Of a stretch of DNA of 64,000 nt, positions 8,192-19,306 are shown piece by piece. Source of the DNA: Limnobaculum allomyrinae (GTDB taxonomy: Bacteria > Pseudomonadota > Gammaproteobacteria > Enterobacterales > Enterobacteriaceae); assembly GCF_016649425.1 (NCBI RefSeq), contig NZ_JADRCR010000001.1:1-64000 (forward strand), read 5' to 3'. The first letter of the stretch is position 1. Each line of letters starts with the position of its first letter. The notes under the pieces are model-generated. The model did no database searches and was not told the origin of the DNA. It was given only the letters and a program-made list of their open reading frames with translations. A program made the position numbers and the translations under genes.

Positions 8192-8773
8192 ATGAAAAAG
8201 ATTTTGCTTTTGGGGTTAGGTTTAGCGGTTTTAGCGCTTGCAGGTTGTCAGGGGACTAAGCCCCAACCTAAGCCGCCGGTAGTGGTAACGCCTCCGCCAC
8301 CAGCTCAGCCGCCGTATCAGCCACCACCAACTCCGCCGACATTACCACCACCGGAGGCGCCAATTAATTGGATGGCCAGTGTGCAGCCTCTGGTTAATAA
8401 GATGATTAGTGCTTCTGCGGCAGAAACCAATAACGGTATTTTGCTGCTGAATCAGGTAAAAAATAATACTTCCGGTAACATCTCGACGGTAGACGCGACT
8501 GATGCATTAAAAGAAGCCATGCAGTCCAACAGCCATTTTGAGCTGGTACCTGAGAATAAGCTGAATGAAGCTCGTCAGGCATTAGGGCTCCAGGGGGATG
8601 ACAGTTTGATTTCCCGGGCGAAGGCGGTGAGTTTAGCCCGTTATTTAGGGGCTAAATATGTGGTCTATGCATCGGCCAGCGGTAACCCAAGTCTGCCGGA
8701 AATTATGATTCAACTGCTGCAGACTTCAACCGGTGAAATTATCTGGTCTGGTCAGGGAAATACTCAGCGTTAA
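8192..8773 (+). CDS. lpoB: outer-membrane lipoprotein activator of penicillin-binding protein 1B
   Basis: A 193-residue lipoprotein: signal peptide with lipobox LALAGC (mature Cys19). A proline-rich linker of about 40 residues (PPPPAQPPYQPPPTPPTLPP) spans the periplasm, then a globular domain from about residue 60 ends in TGEIIWSGQGNTQR. LpoB reaches through the peptidoglycan to stimulate PBP1B (MrcB). It is about 20 residues shorter than E. coli LpoB, mainly in the linker. Likely co-transcribed with hinT; a terminator follows. Confidence 0.92.
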   Translation: MKKILLLGLGLAVLALAGCQGTKPQPKPPVVVTPPPPAQPPYQPPPTPPTLPPPEAPINWMASVQPLVNKMISASAAETNNGILLLNQVKNNTSGNISTVDATDALKEAMQSNSHFELVPENKLNEARQALGLQGDDSLISRAKAVSLARYLGAKYVVYASASGNPSLPEIMIQLLQTSTGEIIWSGQGNTQR

Positions 8774-8808
8774 TGCGTTAATTGGCTATCAGGCTAATCT
8801 GTCTAAAA

Positions 8809-8844
8809 GGCTAAATCTGTTTTATGCAGATTTGGCCTGTTTTT
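8809..8844 (+). terminator. terminator after lpoB
   Basis: GGCTAAATCTG (8809-8819) pairs with CAGATTTGGCC (8827-8837) with one wobble pair, then TGTTTTT. Confidence 0.7.
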
Positions 8845-8928
8845 ATAACAGGGCGTTGTTTTAAGCATAATGAACTATATAGCCCGTTCAGATTTCTATT
8901 TATTCAAAGTATTAAAAGTGAGGTTAAT

Positions 8929-9978
8929 GTGGGACCAGTGATGTTAGATGTTGCCGGCTATGAGCTTGATGCCGAAGAGCGTGAGATATTAAAGCATCCT
9001 TTAGTGGGTGGTTTAATATTTTTTGCCCGTAACTTTCACGATCCTAAGCAATTAGCCGAATTGGTTCGTCAGGTCAGAGAAGCGTCTCATCATCGCTTGT
9101 TAGTGGCTGTAGATCAGGAAGGTGGGCGAGTGCAGCGTTTTCGTGAAGGGTTTACTCAATTACCTGCTCCACAATCGTTTGCTGCACTATTGGAAGATCG
9201 TCAGGCAGAACAGATGGCTCAGGAGGCTGGTTGGTTAATGGCTGCGGAGCTGACTACGATGGATATTGATATCAGCTTTGCGCCGGTACTCGATGTCGGT
9301 CATACCAGTGCGGCAATCGGCGATCGCTCATTCCATAGCGATCCGGAAGTGGTCATGTTGTTAGCCAGTCAGTTTATTCAGGGTATGAATAGTGCCGGAA
9401 TGCGCGCAACCGGTAAACATTTTCCGGGGCATGGTGCTGTATCTGCTGATTCCCATAAAGAAACACCTGTAGATACCCGTACTTATCAGCAACTGTTTGA
9501 TAAAGATATGGCGGTATTCCGCCATCTGTTTTCAGCGGGGCTGTTGGATGCTGTTATGCCAGCTCATGTGATTTATCGTGAAGTTGATCCGCGCCCGGCC
9601 AGCTGTTCACCTTATTGGTTAAAGAACATTCTTCGCCAACAATTAGGGTTTAGCGGGGTAGTGTTTTCTGATGATATGTCGATGGAGGGTGCTGCCATCA
9701 TGGGAAGTTACGCAGAGCGTGGGCAGGCTGCTCTGGATGCCGGATGTGACATGATTCTGGTCTGTAATAACCGACAAGGCGCCGTAAGCGTTCTGGATAG
9801 TTTACCTTCCGATATGAGTATTCATGCTGAGCGTATCACGTCACTTTATCATAAAAATAAGATGACTCGTCGTGACTTACTGGCATTACCTCGTTGGAAA
9901 CAGGCGAATAAACAACTGAGTGAATTAAGTGAACGCTGGGAGCAACACAAACAGCAAATGAAAGAAAGACAAGGCTGA
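8929..9978 (+). CDS. nagZ: beta-N-acetylglucosaminidase
   Basis: A glycoside hydrolase family 3 enzyme of 349 residues. The GTG at 8929 gives [14 protein letters not shown], as in E. coli; a longer upstream frame is rejected. With this start the family motif KHFPGHG is at 163-169, the catalytic histidine of DSH is residue 176 and the nucleophile of SDDMSMEGA is Asp248, the same numbers as known NagZ enzymes. It removes N-acetylglucosamine from anhydromuropeptides in the cytoplasm during wall recycling; the product level can influence AmpC induction. E. coli has thiK just upstream; here it is missing. Confidence 0.95.
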   Translation: MGPVMLDVAGYELDAEEREILKHPLVGGLIFFARNFHDPKQLAELVRQVREASHHRLLVAVDQEGGRVQRFREGFTQLPAPQSFAALLEDRQAEQMAQEAGWLMAAELTTMDIDISFAPVLDVGHTSAAIGDRSFHSDPEVVMLLASQFIQGMNSAGMRATGKHFPGHGAVSADSHKETPVDTRTYQQLFDKDMAVFRHLFSAGLLDAVMPAHVIYREVDPRPASCSPYWLKNILRQQLGFSGVVFSDDMSMEGAAIMGSYAERGQAALDAGCDMILVCNNRQGAVSVLDSLPSDMSIHAERITSLYHKNKMTRRDLLALPRWKQANKQLSELSERWEQHKQQMKERQG

Positions 9979-10062
9979 ATCGATAAAAGGGTTGAACAGA
10001 AACACGCTTTTTGGGCAAGATAAGGTAATGACGTCATACACCGGTAGGCAGTGGGGCTAAAT

Positions 10063-10602
10063 ATGATTATTTATTTACACGGTTTTGATTCAACCAGTCC
10101 GGGGAATCATGAGAAGGTCTTACAGCTACAATTTATTGATTCGGATGTGCGTTTTATCAGTTACAGCACACGCCACCCGCGTCATGACATGCAATATTTA
10201 CTGAAAGAGACAGATAAAGCTGTTCAGCAATCAGATGATAGCTCACCGTTGATTTGTGGTGTTGGGCTTGGCGGTTTTTGGGCTGAAAGAATAGGGTTTC
10301 TGTGCGGTATTCGCCAAACTATTTTTAATCCCAATCTGTTTCCTCACGAGAATATGCCGGGAAAAATTGACCGTCCTGAAGAGTACCTGGACATTGCCAC
10401 TAAGTGTGTGGCTGAGTTTCGTACTAAAAATCAGGATAACTGTTTGGTGATCCTCTCCCGTCACGATGAAGCACTGGATAGCCAGCGTAGTGCAGAAGTA
10501 CTTAGCCCATATTACCCATTGATTTGGGATGAAAAACAGGGGCATAAGTTTAAAGAAATTTCGTCCCATCTACAGGCTATAAAGGCATTTAAACAGCGAT
10601 AA
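10063..10602 (+). CDS. ycfP: YcfP family alpha/beta-hydrolase-like protein
   Basis: A 179-residue protein starting [10 protein letters not shown], with [16 protein letters not shown] at the position of a nucleophile elbow (here G-V-G-L-G-G, so no obvious serine). Length and sequence match E. coli YcfP closely. The ATG at 10063 is chosen over a frame open from 10051 because the family begins MIIYL. The family belongs to UPF0227 and has no established reaction. It lies 84 bases after nagZ, the same order as in E. coli. Confidence 0.9.
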   Translation: MIIYLHGFDSTSPGNHEKVLQLQFIDSDVRFISYSTRHPRHDMQYLLKETDKAVQQSDDSSPLICGVGLGGFWAERIGFLCGIRQTIFNPNLFPHENMPGKIDRPEEYLDIATKCVAEFRTKNQDNCLVILSRHDEALDSQRSAEVLSPYYPLIWDEKQGHKFKEISSHLQAIKAFKQR

Positions 10603-10620
10603 TTTCACTTTCCAATAATC

Positions 10621-10652
10621 AACCGGCAGCTATTTCCTCTGCCGGTTTTTTT
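10621..10652 (+). terminator. terminator after ycfP
   Basis: AACCGGCAG (10621-10629) pairs with CTGCCGGTT (10639-10647), followed by a T run to 10652. Confidence 0.9.
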
Positions 10653-10702
10653 ATGTCTGTGATTCACAGTGATGAAGTGAATTTATGTGATTTTGGCATA
10701 AA

Positions 10703-10716
10703 TTGATTTACATCAA
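10703..10716. promoter_or_regulatory. perfect FNR box upstream of ndh
   Basis: TTGATTTACATCAA matches the FNR consensus TTGAT-N4-ATCAA exactly. In E. coli FNR represses ndh without oxygen, so the same control is expected here. Confidence 0.85.
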
Positions 10717-10718
10717 TT

Positions 10719-10746
10719 TTGGTATGACCAAATGCCCAGTTATGAT
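10719..10746 (+). promoter_or_regulatory. candidate ndh promoter
   Basis: TTGGTA (10719-10724), a 16-base spacer and TATGAT (10741-10746). The FNR box ends three bases before the -35 hexamer, so bound FNR would lie close to RNA polymerase. Confidence 0.5.
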
Positions 10747-10855
10747 ATTCTGTCTCCAATGTAGTAATGAGAATCAAGTCGAGCTGTTGTTTTAAAAGGC
10801 GATGAGAGAAAACCATTACCCGAATTCGTGGTTTATTTTTTAGTGGGATATTAAC

Positions 10856-12160
10856 GTGGAAACAGAAACTAAAAAAATTGTCATTGTTGGCGGCGGCGCG
10901 GGTGGTCTTGAGCTTGCGACTAGTCTGGGTAAAAAACTGGGTCGTAAAGGAAAGGCTGAAATCACGCTGGTGGATCGCAACCACAGTCACTTATGGAAGC
11001 CTCTACTGCATGAAGTGGCAACCGGTGCGCTGGATGATGGTGTCGATGCATTAAGCTATCTGGCTCATGCCAGAAACAACGCTTTTCGCTTCCAGTTGGG
11101 AACATTGATTGATATTAACCGTGACGAGAAGTTTATTCGTCTGGCGCGTATTGATAATGAGCAGGGAGAAGAGCTGGTACCTGAGCGCAATTTGTCTTAT
11201 GACATTCTGGTAATGGCGCTGGGCAGCGTTTCTAATGATTTTGGTACGCCAGGAGTGAAAGATCACTGTATCTATCTGGATAATCCGAAACAGGCGCAAC
11301 TTTTCCATAATAAAATGCTAAACCTGTTCCTGAAGTTTTCTTCACAACCTCATGAAGAAGAACGGGTTAATATTGCCATTGTTGGTGGCGGGGCGACGGG
11401 CGTTGAACTGTCAGCTGAGTTGCACAATGCAGTAAAACAGCTACACAGCTATGGTTACAAAGGGCTGGATAGTAAAGCGTTAAACGTTACGCTGGTTGAA
11501 GCGGGTGAACGTATTCTACCTGCGTTGCCGGTGCGCATCTCTTCTTCTGCCCATCAGGAATTGACCAATTTAGGTGTAAACGTATTAACCAAAACCATGG
11601 TAACCAGCGCTGATGCCAATGGATTACATACTAAAGACGGTGAGTTTATTAAAGCCGATCTCTTGGTATGGGCTGCGGGTATTAAAGCACCTGACTTTAT
11701 GAAAGATATCGCAGGTCTGGAAACCAATCGTATTAATCAGTTGGTAGTTGAACCAACACTACAAACTACTCGCGATCCTTCTATTTTCGCGTTAGGTGAT
11801 TGCGCTAACTGCATGCAAGATGATGGTACGCCAGTTCCTCCACGCGCTCAGGCTGCGCATCAAATGGCAACGCTGTGTTACCACAATATTATGGCTCTGC
11901 TTAACGGCAGCACCTTGAAAAGCTACCGCTATACTGACCGGGGCTCACTGGTTTCGTTATCGAAATACAGTACCGTTGGCAGCCTGATGGGTAACCTGAC
12001 CAAAGGCTCAATGATGATCGAAGGCCGTCTGGCTCGTCTGGCCTACATTTCTCTGTACCGTATGCATCAGGTAGCGCTATTTGGTTGTGTGAAGACCGGG
12101 CTGATTGTGCTGGTGGGAAGTATTAATCGGATTATTCGACCAAGGTTGAAGCTGCATTAA
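10856..12160 (+). CDS. ndh: NADH dehydrogenase II (non-proton-pumping)
   Basis: A 434-residue flavoprotein, the family length. The GTG at 10856 with GGGA eight bases upstream gives [17 protein letters not shown]. Two dinucleotide folds are visible: IVGGGAGG near residues 10-17 for FAD and [14 protein letters not shown] near 175-188 for NADH. The ALGDCANC motif near 320 is also family-typical. The C-terminus ([13 protein letters not shown]) is amphipathic and membrane-associated. It passes electrons from NADH to quinone on the inner face of the membrane. Single gene under a likely FNR-repressed promoter. Confidence 0.96.
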   Translation: METETKKIVIVGGGAGGLELATSLGKKLGRKGKAEITLVDRNHSHLWKPLLHEVATGALDDGVDALSYLAHARNNAFRFQLGTLIDINRDEKFIRLARIDNEQGEELVPERNLSYDILVMALGSVSNDFGTPGVKDHCIYLDNPKQAQLFHNKMLNLFLKFSSQPHEEERVNIAIVGGGATGVELSAELHNAVKQLHSYGYKGLDSKALNVTLVEAGERILPALPVRISSSAHQELTNLGVNVLTKTMVTSADANGLHTKDGEFIKADLLVWAAGIKAPDFMKDIAGLETNRINQLVVEPTLQTTRDPSIFALGDCANCMQDDGTPVPPRAQAAHQMATLCYHNIMALLNGSTLKSYRYTDRGSLVSLSKYSTVGSLMGNLTKGSMMIEGRLARLAYISLYRMHQVALFGCVKTGLIVLVGSINRIIRPRLKLH

Positions 12161-12183
12161 TTATTTCATCAGGCACTAAATGA

Positions 12184-12218
12184 AAAGGGGAATTCAGTTA
12201 ACAGCTGAATTCCCCTTT
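12184..12218. terminator. bidirectional terminator between ndh and mfd
   Basis: AAAGGGGAATTCAG (12184-12197) pairs perfectly with CTGAATTCCCCTTT (12205-12218). The symmetric A and T flanks allow it to serve both convergent genes. Confidence 0.85.
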
Positions 12219-12246
12219 AAACTATCCCGATATCAGAACTGGTTAA

Positions 12247-15200
12247 CTAAGATGCCAATCGGTGTTGTTCAAAATTTCCCAACAATTCAGTGATAAATTC
12301 CAACCGTTTTATTCTGTCGGTTAAATCGATATTAAACTTCAGTTTGGTTGGGCCATCCAGACGGTAGCGCTGAGGTTGTTTCTGCAACAGGCCAATCAGA
12401 TAGCTTGGATCAACATGGTTGCGTTCACTGAATTCAATAAATCCGCCTTTTTCATTGCCTTCAATACGCTTAATTCCCAGCTTTTTAGCGCGTTGGCGTA
12501 TAGCTGCGGTTTGTAACAGATTACGGGTCGCATCAGGTAACAGGCCAAAACGGTCAATCAGTTCGATTTTTAGTTCGTCCAGATCGTCTTCAGTCATTGC
12601 GCTGGCAATACGTTTGTAGAATGACAGGCGAGTGTTCACATCTGGCATATAGTCATCTGGCAACAGCGCCGGGACTCGTAGTTCTACATCGGTCTGGCTT
12701 TGAGTCAGATCTTCTAATGACGGTTCGCGGCCATCTTTCAGTGCGTCTACTGCGCTTTCCAGAAGCTCCATGTACAGAGAGAAACCGATAGTGGTGATTT
12801 GACCACTTTGATCTTCTCCTAATAGCTCACCGGCACCACGAATCTCCAAATCGTGTGTTGCTAACGCAAAACCAGCCCCTAAATCTTCCAGTGAAGCCAC
12901 GGCTTCCAGACGCTTAACCGCATCGGTAGTCATAACTTTTGGATGTGGTGTGAGCAGATAGGCGTAAGCCTGATGATGAGAACGACCCACACGTCCACGT
13001 AATTGGTGAAGTTGCGCCAGACCAAAACGGTCAGCACGTTCAATAATGATGGTATTGGCATTGGGAATATCAATACCGGTTTCAATAATGGTAGTACACA
13101 CCAGAACGTTAAAACGCTGATGATGGAAGTCTGACATGACGCGTTCCAGATCCCGCTCATGCATTTGGCCGTGGCCGATAGTAATACGAGCTTCTGGTAC
13201 TAGCTGAGTCAGATGTTCTGCTGCTTTATTAATGCTGGCCACGTCATTATAGAGATAATAGACCTGTCCGCCACGTAACACTTCCCGCAAAATAGCTTCG
13301 CGAATAATCAGGTCATCATACTCGCGGACAAAGGTTTTTACCGCTAAACGACGAGCTGGTGGTGTGGCAATAATCGACAGATCGCGCATACCGCTCATGG
13401 CCATATTTAACGTACGTGGAATAGGGGTAGCGGTTAATGTCAGAATATCCACATTGGCACGCATTGCCTTAATGCGTTCTTTCTGACGGACACCAAAGCG
13501 GTGCTCTTCATCGACAATCAGTAAGCCTAAATCTTTCCAGCGCAGATCGCTTTGGAGTAATTTGTGGGTACCAATCAGAATATCAATCTTACCTTCGACG
13601 GCAGCCTCTAAAATTTGCTGCTGTTCTTTAGCCGTTCTGAAACGCGACATCACCTCAATGCGTACCGGCCAGTTGGCAAAACGATCGCGAAAGTTATCAT
13701 AATGCTGTTGGGCTAACAGCGTAGTGGGTACCAGAATAGCAACTTGCTTATTGTTCATAACCGCAAGGAATGCGGCGCGCATTGCTACTTCGGTTTTACC
13801 AAAGCCAACATCACCGCATACCAAACGATCCATGGCATTAGCACGGCACATATCGCCTAATACGGCGCCAATGGCATTGGTTTGGTCTGGCGTTGGTTCA
13901 TAAGGGAATGATTCACAGAATTGCTGATACTGTTCACGATCCTGTTTGAAAGCGAATCCCGGCTTGGCTTCACGACGGGCATAAATATCCAGTAGTTCTG
14001 CCGCCACATCACGTACTTTTTCTGCCGCTTTTTGCCGCGCTTTGCTCCAGGCTTCACCACCCAGTTTATGCAACGGCGCATTTTCTTCGGCACCGCCGGA
14101 ATAACGACTGATAAGATGCAAAGAAGAGACTGGAACGTACAGCTTGTCTTCACCGGCATAAGTCAGAATTAAATATTCAGCTTTAATACCACCAGCTTCT
14201 AATGTGGTCAGCCCCGCGTAGCGGCCAACGCCGTGTTCAAGATGAACGACCGGCTGTCCCGGGCGAAGTTCCGCCAGATTACGCACCAGTGTATCGGTAT
14301 TAATTGTCCGTCGATTATCCTGACGGCGAGTCATAATGCGCTCGCCTAACAGGTCGCTTTCACATATGACGGCAAGCTGGTTGTTATTATCAAGAAAACC
14401 GTGTTCACAGCCGCCAATCATCAGATATTGGCCGGGCTGTTGTGCCTGGGTTAGTTCATCTATTAACACAGGGCGTAACTTGATGCGCGCTAACAGTTCC
14501 TGCAATGTCTCTCTGCGACCTTCACTCTCCACCGAGAACACAACTTGCCCTTCAAAAGACTCAATAAAGCGACGCAGATTATCTAACGGTGACTTATTCT
14601 GATGTTGAACGGCAATATCCGGTAGCGGCTGATAGTCCAGATTCAGGCTGCCTGCTTTTTTACTAACGCTTTCATGGTCAAGCTGAATACGCGGCCACTG
14701 TTTTAATTCAGCAAATAGTTGGTCAACGCGTAACCACAAGTTGTCCGGAGACAGAAGAGGGCGCATAGGATCAACGCGACGGTTATCAAAACGCTGTGAA
14801 GCATCCGCCCAGAAACGTTCAGCGGCTTGTTCAATATTTCCCAGACTCACCAGCAGGGTATTCTCTGGTAAATAGCTAAACAAAGCCGGAAGAGGTTGAC
14901 TAAAAAATAGTGGTTGCCAGTATTCGATACCGGCGGGCCAGACACCTTTAGAGACTTGCTGATAAACATGTTCCGGGTCACGTCGTACTTCAAATTGCTC
15001 ACGCCACTGACTACGAAATAACTCAATAGCATTTTTATCCGTTGGGAACTCATGGGCCGGAAGGAGATTAATATGCTCCACTTCATTCAGGGTGCGCTGA
15101 GTGTCTACATCAAACAGGCGGATACTGTCGATCTCATCATCAAAGAAGTCCAGTCGATAAGGCTCTTCACTTCCCATAGGAAAGAGATCCAACAGGGCGC

Positions 15201-15696
15201 CACGGGTAGCAAACTCACCGTGTTCCAACACCTGATCCACCGAGCGGTATCCAGCCTGTTCAAGTTGTGCTCGCAGATTATCCCGCGACAGACGATCGCC
15301 TTTTTTCGCCACCAGTGCGTGCCCCATCAAAAATGAATGAGGACAAACTTTCTGCATCAGGGTATTTACCGGCAGAATCATCACGCCATCGTGCATCTGT
15401 GGTAGTTGATACAGGCTGGAGAGACGTGAAGAGACAATTTCCTGATGAGGAGAGAAACTGTCATAAGGCAGCGTTTCCCAATCAGGCAGTGCAGTGACAG
15501 GTTTGCGGGTAAACTGACGTAGTTCATCGTTAATACGCAGAGCCTGCTGCATATCCGCAGCAATTAACAGAACCGAACCAGAATGCCGGTTAATAATTTC
15601 AGCACTGATAACCGCAATGGAAGAACCGTATAAACGACCGATCTGACGCAGATCACCCGGGCGCTCTGGTAACGTAAAACCATGTTGAAGGGACAT
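12247..15696 (-). CDS. mfd: transcription-repair coupling factor
   Basis: 1149 residues against 1148 in E. coli. The N-terminal UvrB-like region is followed by the RNA polymerase-interacting domain (GVGRYAGLTTLEAGG near 490-505). The translocase motor has Walker A GDVGFGKTEVAMRAA and the DEEH box in LIVDEEHRFGVRQKE. The TRG motif region and the C-terminal TRCF domain (LPDDYMPDVNTRLSFYKR) complete the protein. Mfd pushes stalled RNA polymerase off damaged DNA and recruits UvrA. Divergent from lolC. The E. coli genes ycfJ, bhsA and ldtC, normally between ndh and mfd, are absent. Confidence 0.97.
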   Translation of the reverse strand: MSLQHGFTLPERPGDLRQIGRLYGSSIAVISAEIINRHSGSVLLIAADMQQALRINDELRQFTRKPVTALPDWETLPYDSFSPHQEIVSSRLSSLYQLPQMHDGVMILPVNTLMQKVCPHSFLMGHALVAKKGDRLSRDNLRAQLEQAGYRSVDQVLEHGEFATRGALLDLFPMGSEEPYRLDFFDDEIDSIRLFDVDTQRTLNEVEHINLLPAHEFPTDKNAIELFRSQWREQFEVRRDPEHVYQQVSKGVWPAGIEYWQPLFFSQPLPALFSYLPENTLLVSLGNIEQAAERFWADASQRFDNRRVDPMRPLLSPDNLWLRVDQLFAELKQWPRIQLDHESVSKKAGSLNLDYQPLPDIAVQHQNKSPLDNLRRFIESFEGQVVFSVESEGRRETLQELLARIKLRPVLIDELTQAQQPGQYLMIGGCEHGFLDNNNQLAVICESDLLGERIMTRRQDNRRTINTDTLVRNLAELRPGQPVVHLEHGVGRYAGLTTLEAGGIKAEYLILTYAGEDKLYVPVSSLHLISRYSGGAEENAPLHKLGGEAWSKARQKAAEKVRDVAAELLDIYARREAKPGFAFKQDREQYQQFCESFPYEPTPDQTNAIGAVLGDMCRANAMDRLVCGDVGFGKTEVAMRAAFLAVMNNKQVAILVPTTLLAQQHYDNFRDRFANWPVRIEVMSRFRTAKEQQQILEAAVEGKIDILIGTHKLLQSDLRWKDLGLLIVDEEHRFGVRQKERIKAMRANVDILTLTATPIPRTLNMAMSGMRDLSIIATPPARRLAVKTFVREYDDLIIREAILREVLRGGQVYYLYNDVASINKAAEHLTQLVPEARITIGHGQMHERDLERVMSDFHHQRFNVLVCTTIIETGIDIPNANTIIIERADRFGLAQLHQLRGRVGRSHHQAYAYLLTPHPKVMTTDAVKRLEAVASLEDLGAGFALATHDLEIRGAGELLGEDQSGQITTIGFSLYMELLESAVDALKDGREPSLEDLTQSQTDVELRVPALLPDDYMPDVNTRLSFYKRIASAMTEDDLDELKIELIDRFGLLPDATRNLLQTAAIRQRAKKLGIKRIEGNEKGGFIEFSERNHVDPSYLIGLLQKQPQRYRLDGPTKLKFNIDLTDRIKRLEFITELLGNFEQHRLAS

Positions 15697-16116
15697 TCTG
15701 TAATAAAATCTCTTTATCTGGCAGGTTATAAAACCTGCAGGGATGGGCGCTTAAGGCGCTATCCCATACCAATCTGGCTGAGTGTATGTAACGCAGTGCC
15801 TCATGGCACAGGTCATGGTGAGATCTATTTTAATCTAATCTATGGGGTGTTGTCCGGTGAAATAAGATTTAAATCTGTGTAAAGGTTCGGGTAACGGGGA
15901 TTTTTCCATTGGTATATCAATGATAAAATGTGCCCGAAAGAAATATCGGCAGATAAGCGCTTAAAGGTTCCATAAAGTGCCATCAGCCTTTATTATCCCT
16001 GAGCGATAATGCAATGAAAGCGTTTCGTCCTAATACGATGATTTTTATTACTGGCTGACTGACTTACCGGGAAAATTTTAAAGGTAAGCGTCCATAAAAA
16101 GAGTAAATAGATCTTA
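15697..16116. other. divergent intergenic region mfd/lolC
   Basis: 420 bases carrying the promoters of two divergent units. I found no clear operator, terminator or small gene. The short frame at 15682-15882 overlaps the mfd start and is not believed. Confidence 0.5.
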
Positions 16117-17319
16117 ATGTATCAACCCGTTGCGTTATTTATAGGTCTGCGCTACATGCGTGGAAGAGCGACAGACCGGTTTAGCCAGTTTGTATCGTGG
16201 TTGTCCACCATCGGTATTACCCTCGGTGTGATGGCATTGATTACTGTGTTATCGGTAATGAATGGTTTCGAACAGGAACTGGAAAAAAATATTTTGGGGC
16301 TGATGCCACAGGCTCTGGTCACCACTAAGCAGGGGAATATCAATCCTCAGGAGTATCCGGTTGCCCAACTATCATCCTTGCCGGGCATAACACGCATTGT
16401 TCCGTTAACCACTGGTGATGTCATTTTACAAAGCGCCAAAGGCCTCTCCGTTGGCGTGATGTTGGGTATCAATAAAGAAGACAATGACCCGCTGGCAGGA
16501 GCCGTATATGGTGCCCACGTTTCGCAGTTAGAGCCAGGTAGCTATCGGGCGATTCTCGGTGAGAAGCTGGCAGAGCAGTTGGGCATAAAGCTCGGCGATC
16601 AAATCAGAGTCATGGTAACCGGCGCCAGTCAATTTACACCAATGGGGCGCATTCCCAGCCAACGTTTGTTTACCGTTATTGGTACTTTTGCTGCCGGTAG
16701 CGAAGTAGATGCCAGCGAATTGCTGGTGAATCAGCAGGATGCTTCCCGCTTAATGCGTTATGCGGTGGGTAATATCAGCGGTTGGCGTTTGTATATGCAA
16801 AAACCACTGGATGTGGTTTCTCTTAGCCAACAGCCATTGCCCGAAGGGCTGGTGATGAAAGACTGGCGGGAGCGCAAAGGGGAGCTGTTTCAGGCAGTTC
16901 GGATGGAAAAAAACATGATGGGGTTGCTGATTGGCCTGATTATCGCCGTAGCCGCTTTTAATATTGTTACCTCCCTTAGCCTGCTGGTGATGGAGAAGCA
17001 GGGGGAAGTCGCTATCCTGAAAACTCAGGGGCTTAAACGCCGCCATATTATGAGCGTGTTTATGGTTCAGGGGGCAACGGCAGGCATTATTGGTGCATTA
17101 TTGGGCTCATTATTGGGCGTTCTTCTCGCCAGTAACTTGAATTTACTGATGCCGTTTATTGGGCGTTCCTTGTCCGGGGCGGGTTTACCTGTAGTTATCA
17201 ATTATTCTCAAGTGATTATTATTGCGCTGTTCTCTATGGGACTGGCGCTGCTTTCCACGCTTTACCCTTCCTGGCGGGCCGCCGCCGTACAACCCGCAGA
17301 GGCATTACGCTATGAATAA
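16117..17319 (+). CDS. lolC: lipoprotein-releasing ABC transporter, permease LolC
   Basis: 400 residues. The N-terminal cytoplasmic segment [21 protein letters not shown] leads into a first transmembrane helix (about 25-48). A large periplasmic domain follows, then three helices in the last 140 residues, including [20 protein letters not shown], the coupling segment that contacts LolD. LolCDE lifts lipoproteins from the inner membrane and hands them to LolA; LolC provides the LolA-docking loop. First gene of lolCDE, with nagK and cobB following. Confidence 0.95.
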   Translation: MYQPVALFIGLRYMRGRATDRFSQFVSWLSTIGITLGVMALITVLSVMNGFEQELEKNILGLMPQALVTTKQGNINPQEYPVAQLSSLPGITRIVPLTTGDVILQSAKGLSVGVMLGINKEDNDPLAGAVYGAHVSQLEPGSYRAILGEKLAEQLGIKLGDQIRVMVTGASQFTPMGRIPSQRLFTVIGTFAAGSEVDASELLVNQQDASRLMRYAVGNISGWRLYMQKPLDVVSLSQQPLPEGLVMKDWRERKGELFQAVRMEKNMMGLLIGLIIAVAAFNIVTSLSLLVMEKQGEVAILKTQGLKRRHIMSVFMVQGATAGIIGALLGSLLGVLLASNLNLLMPFIGRSLSGAGLPVVINYSQVIIIALFSMGLALLSTLYPSWRAAAVQPAEALRYE

Positions 17320-18016
17320 ATCTTTGTTACTGCAATGTGTAGACCTTTGCAAAACCTATCAGGAAGGCAAACTGAAAACTGAAGTGTTGAAGAATGTTGC
17401 CTTTTCAATGGCTCCAGGTGAGCTGATGGCGATTGTCGGTAGCTCTGGCTCGGGTAAAAGTACGCTATTGCATCTGCTGGGCGGATTGGATGCCCCAACC
17501 TCCGGTGATGTGATATTTAAAGACCGCTCTTTAAGTTCTATGAGTTCAACGGCCAAAGCTGAACTGCGTAATACACAACTGGGTTTCATCTATCAGTTTC
17601 ACCATTTGTTACCAGATTTTACCGCTCTGGAAAATGCGGCTATGCCATTGATGATTGGTCAGGTGAAACCTTCCGAAGCTGAAGATCGTGCCAGAGCTAT
17701 GTTGGCGGCGGTTGGATTGGAAAAACGAGCGGCACACCGTCCATCGGAGCTTTCCGGTGGGGAACGCCAACGTGTGGCGATTGCCCGGGCACTGGTTAAC
17801 AATCCGGCACTGGTACTGGCGGATGAACCTACAGGTAATCTCGACCAACGTACTGCCGACAGTATTTTTGAACTGTTAGGAAACCTGAATCGCCAGCAGG
17901 GCACGGCGTTTCTGGTAGTCACTCATGACTTGAAACTGGCTCGTCGCCTCGATCGTCAGCTTGAAATGCGTGACGGCCACCTGAGTCAGCAGTCAATGAT
18001 GCTGGAGGCTGAGTAA
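17312..18016 (+). CDS. lolD: lipoprotein-releasing ABC transporter, ATPase LolD
   Basis: 234 residues from the ATG at 17312, which overlaps the lolC stop by eight bases; a frame open further upstream is only overlap with lolC. Walker [10 protein letters not shown] (about 43-51), signature [15 protein letters not shown] and Walker [13 protein letters not shown] are all intact. It powers the LolCE permease. Overlaps on both sides point to translational coupling across lolCDE. Confidence 0.95.
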   Translation: MNKSLLLQCVDLCKTYQEGKLKTEVLKNVAFSMAPGELMAIVGSSGSGKSTLLHLLGGLDAPTSGDVIFKDRSLSSMSSTAKAELRNTQLGFIYQFHHLLPDFTALENAAMPLMIGQVKPSEAEDRARAMLAAVGLEKRAAHRPSELSGGERQRVAIARALVNNPALVLADEPTGNLDQRTADSIFELLGNLNRQQGTAFLVVTHDLKLARRLDRQLEMRDGHLSQQSMMLEAE

Positions 18017-19269
18017 TGTCTGCGGCGCCTTTATCGTTAAAGATCGCACTTCGTTTTAGCCGTGGGCGACGCCGTAGTGGGATGGTATCACTGATATCCA
18101 TCATTTCGACTATTGGTATTGCGTTGGGTGTAGCGGTATTGATTATTGGCTTGAGCGCCATGAACGGTTTTGAACGTGAGCTGAAAAATCGCATTCTGGC
18201 GGTAGTTCCTCATGGTGAAATTGAGGCTGTTGATCAGCCATTTAATGACTGGCCTGCTGCATTAAAAAAGGTTGAGCAGACGGACGGTGTAGCTGCGGCA
18301 GCGCCTTTTATTTCATTTACTGGTCTGGTGGAAAGCGGGACTCAATTGCGTGCGATTCAGGTTCGTGGTGTTGAACCGGATCAGGAAGAAAAGCTCAGTG
18401 CTTTGCCGCAATTTGTGCAGAATAACGCCTGGAAAGCGTTTAAAGCCGGTGAGCAACAGCTGATTTTAGGTAAAGGCATTGCTGATGAGCTAAATGTAAA
18501 GCAAGGGGATTGGGTGACAGTAATGATCCCAAGCAGTGACCCAAGCGGTGAGATGAAAATTGGTCAGCCGCAGCGCATTCGACTGCATATTGCGGGCATT
18601 TTACAACTGAGTGGAATGCTCGATCACAGCTTTGGAATGGTGCCTTTAAGTGATGCTCAGCAATATCTGGAGATGGGAAATAGTGTTACAGGCATTGCGT
18701 TTAAAGCGAATGATGTTTTTACTGCCAATGTGGTCTCTAAGCGTGCGGTAGAAGCGACGGGTAAATATGCCTATTACCGCAGTTGGATTTCGACCTATGG
18801 TTATATGTACCGCGATATTCAACTGGTTCGCAGCATTATGTATCTGGCGATGATTCTGGTAATTGGTGTTGCCTGCTTCAATATTGTTTCAACGCTGGTG
18901 ATGGCAGTAAAAGATAAAAGCTCAGATATTGCTGTGTTGCGAACCCTGGGTGCGAAAGACCGGCTGATTCGTTCGGTGTTTATCTGGTACGGTTTAATGG
19001 CGGGCTTGATTGGGAGTATTAGTGGTGTAGTAGTCGGTGTGATCGTATCCATGCAGCTCACTAATATTATAAAGATGATAGAAAACATGATTGGGCACCA
19101 TTTCTTATCGGGTGGCGTCTATTTTATTGATTTCTTGCCATCTGAATTGCATTGGCTTGATGTGATTAGCGTACTGGTCACTTCGATTATTCTGAGTCTG
19201 ATAGCCAGCTGGTATCCAGCCCGACGCGCAAGCCGCATTGATCCTGCACGCGTACTGAGCGGACAGTAA
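18016..19269 (+). CDS. lolE: lipoprotein-releasing ABC transporter, permease LolE
   Basis: 417 residues with the same plan as LolC: N-terminal [20 protein letters not shown], one helix, a periplasmic domain, and three C-terminal helices. The coupling region reads [18 protein letters not shown]. Starts within the lolD stop (TAATG). LolE captures the lipoprotein substrate. The end [20 protein letters not shown] is typical. Confidence 0.95.
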   Translation: MSAAPLSLKIALRFSRGRRRSGMVSLISIISTIGIALGVAVLIIGLSAMNGFERELKNRILAVVPHGEIEAVDQPFNDWPAALKKVEQTDGVAAAAPFISFTGLVESGTQLRAIQVRGVEPDQEEKLSALPQFVQNNAWKAFKAGEQQLILGKGIADELNVKQGDWVTVMIPSSDPSGEMKIGQPQRIRLHIAGILQLSGMLDHSFGMVPLSDAQQYLEMGNSVTGIAFKANDVFTANVVSKRAVEATGKYAYYRSWISTYGYMYRDIQLVRSIMYLAMILVIGVACFNIVSTLVMAVKDKSSDIAVLRTLGAKDRLIRSVFIWYGLMAGLIGSISGVVVGVIVSMQLTNIIKMIENMIGHHFLSGGVYFIDFLPSELHWLDVISVLVTSIILSLIASWYPARRASRIDPARVLSGQ

Positions 19270-19306
19270 CCGCTATTATTACCTGAGAAGCGATAAGGGA
19301 AGGAAT

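Noticed and set aside
12419-15497. Several plus-strand frames opposite mfd
   Set aside because: They are antisense shadows of a well-conserved gene.
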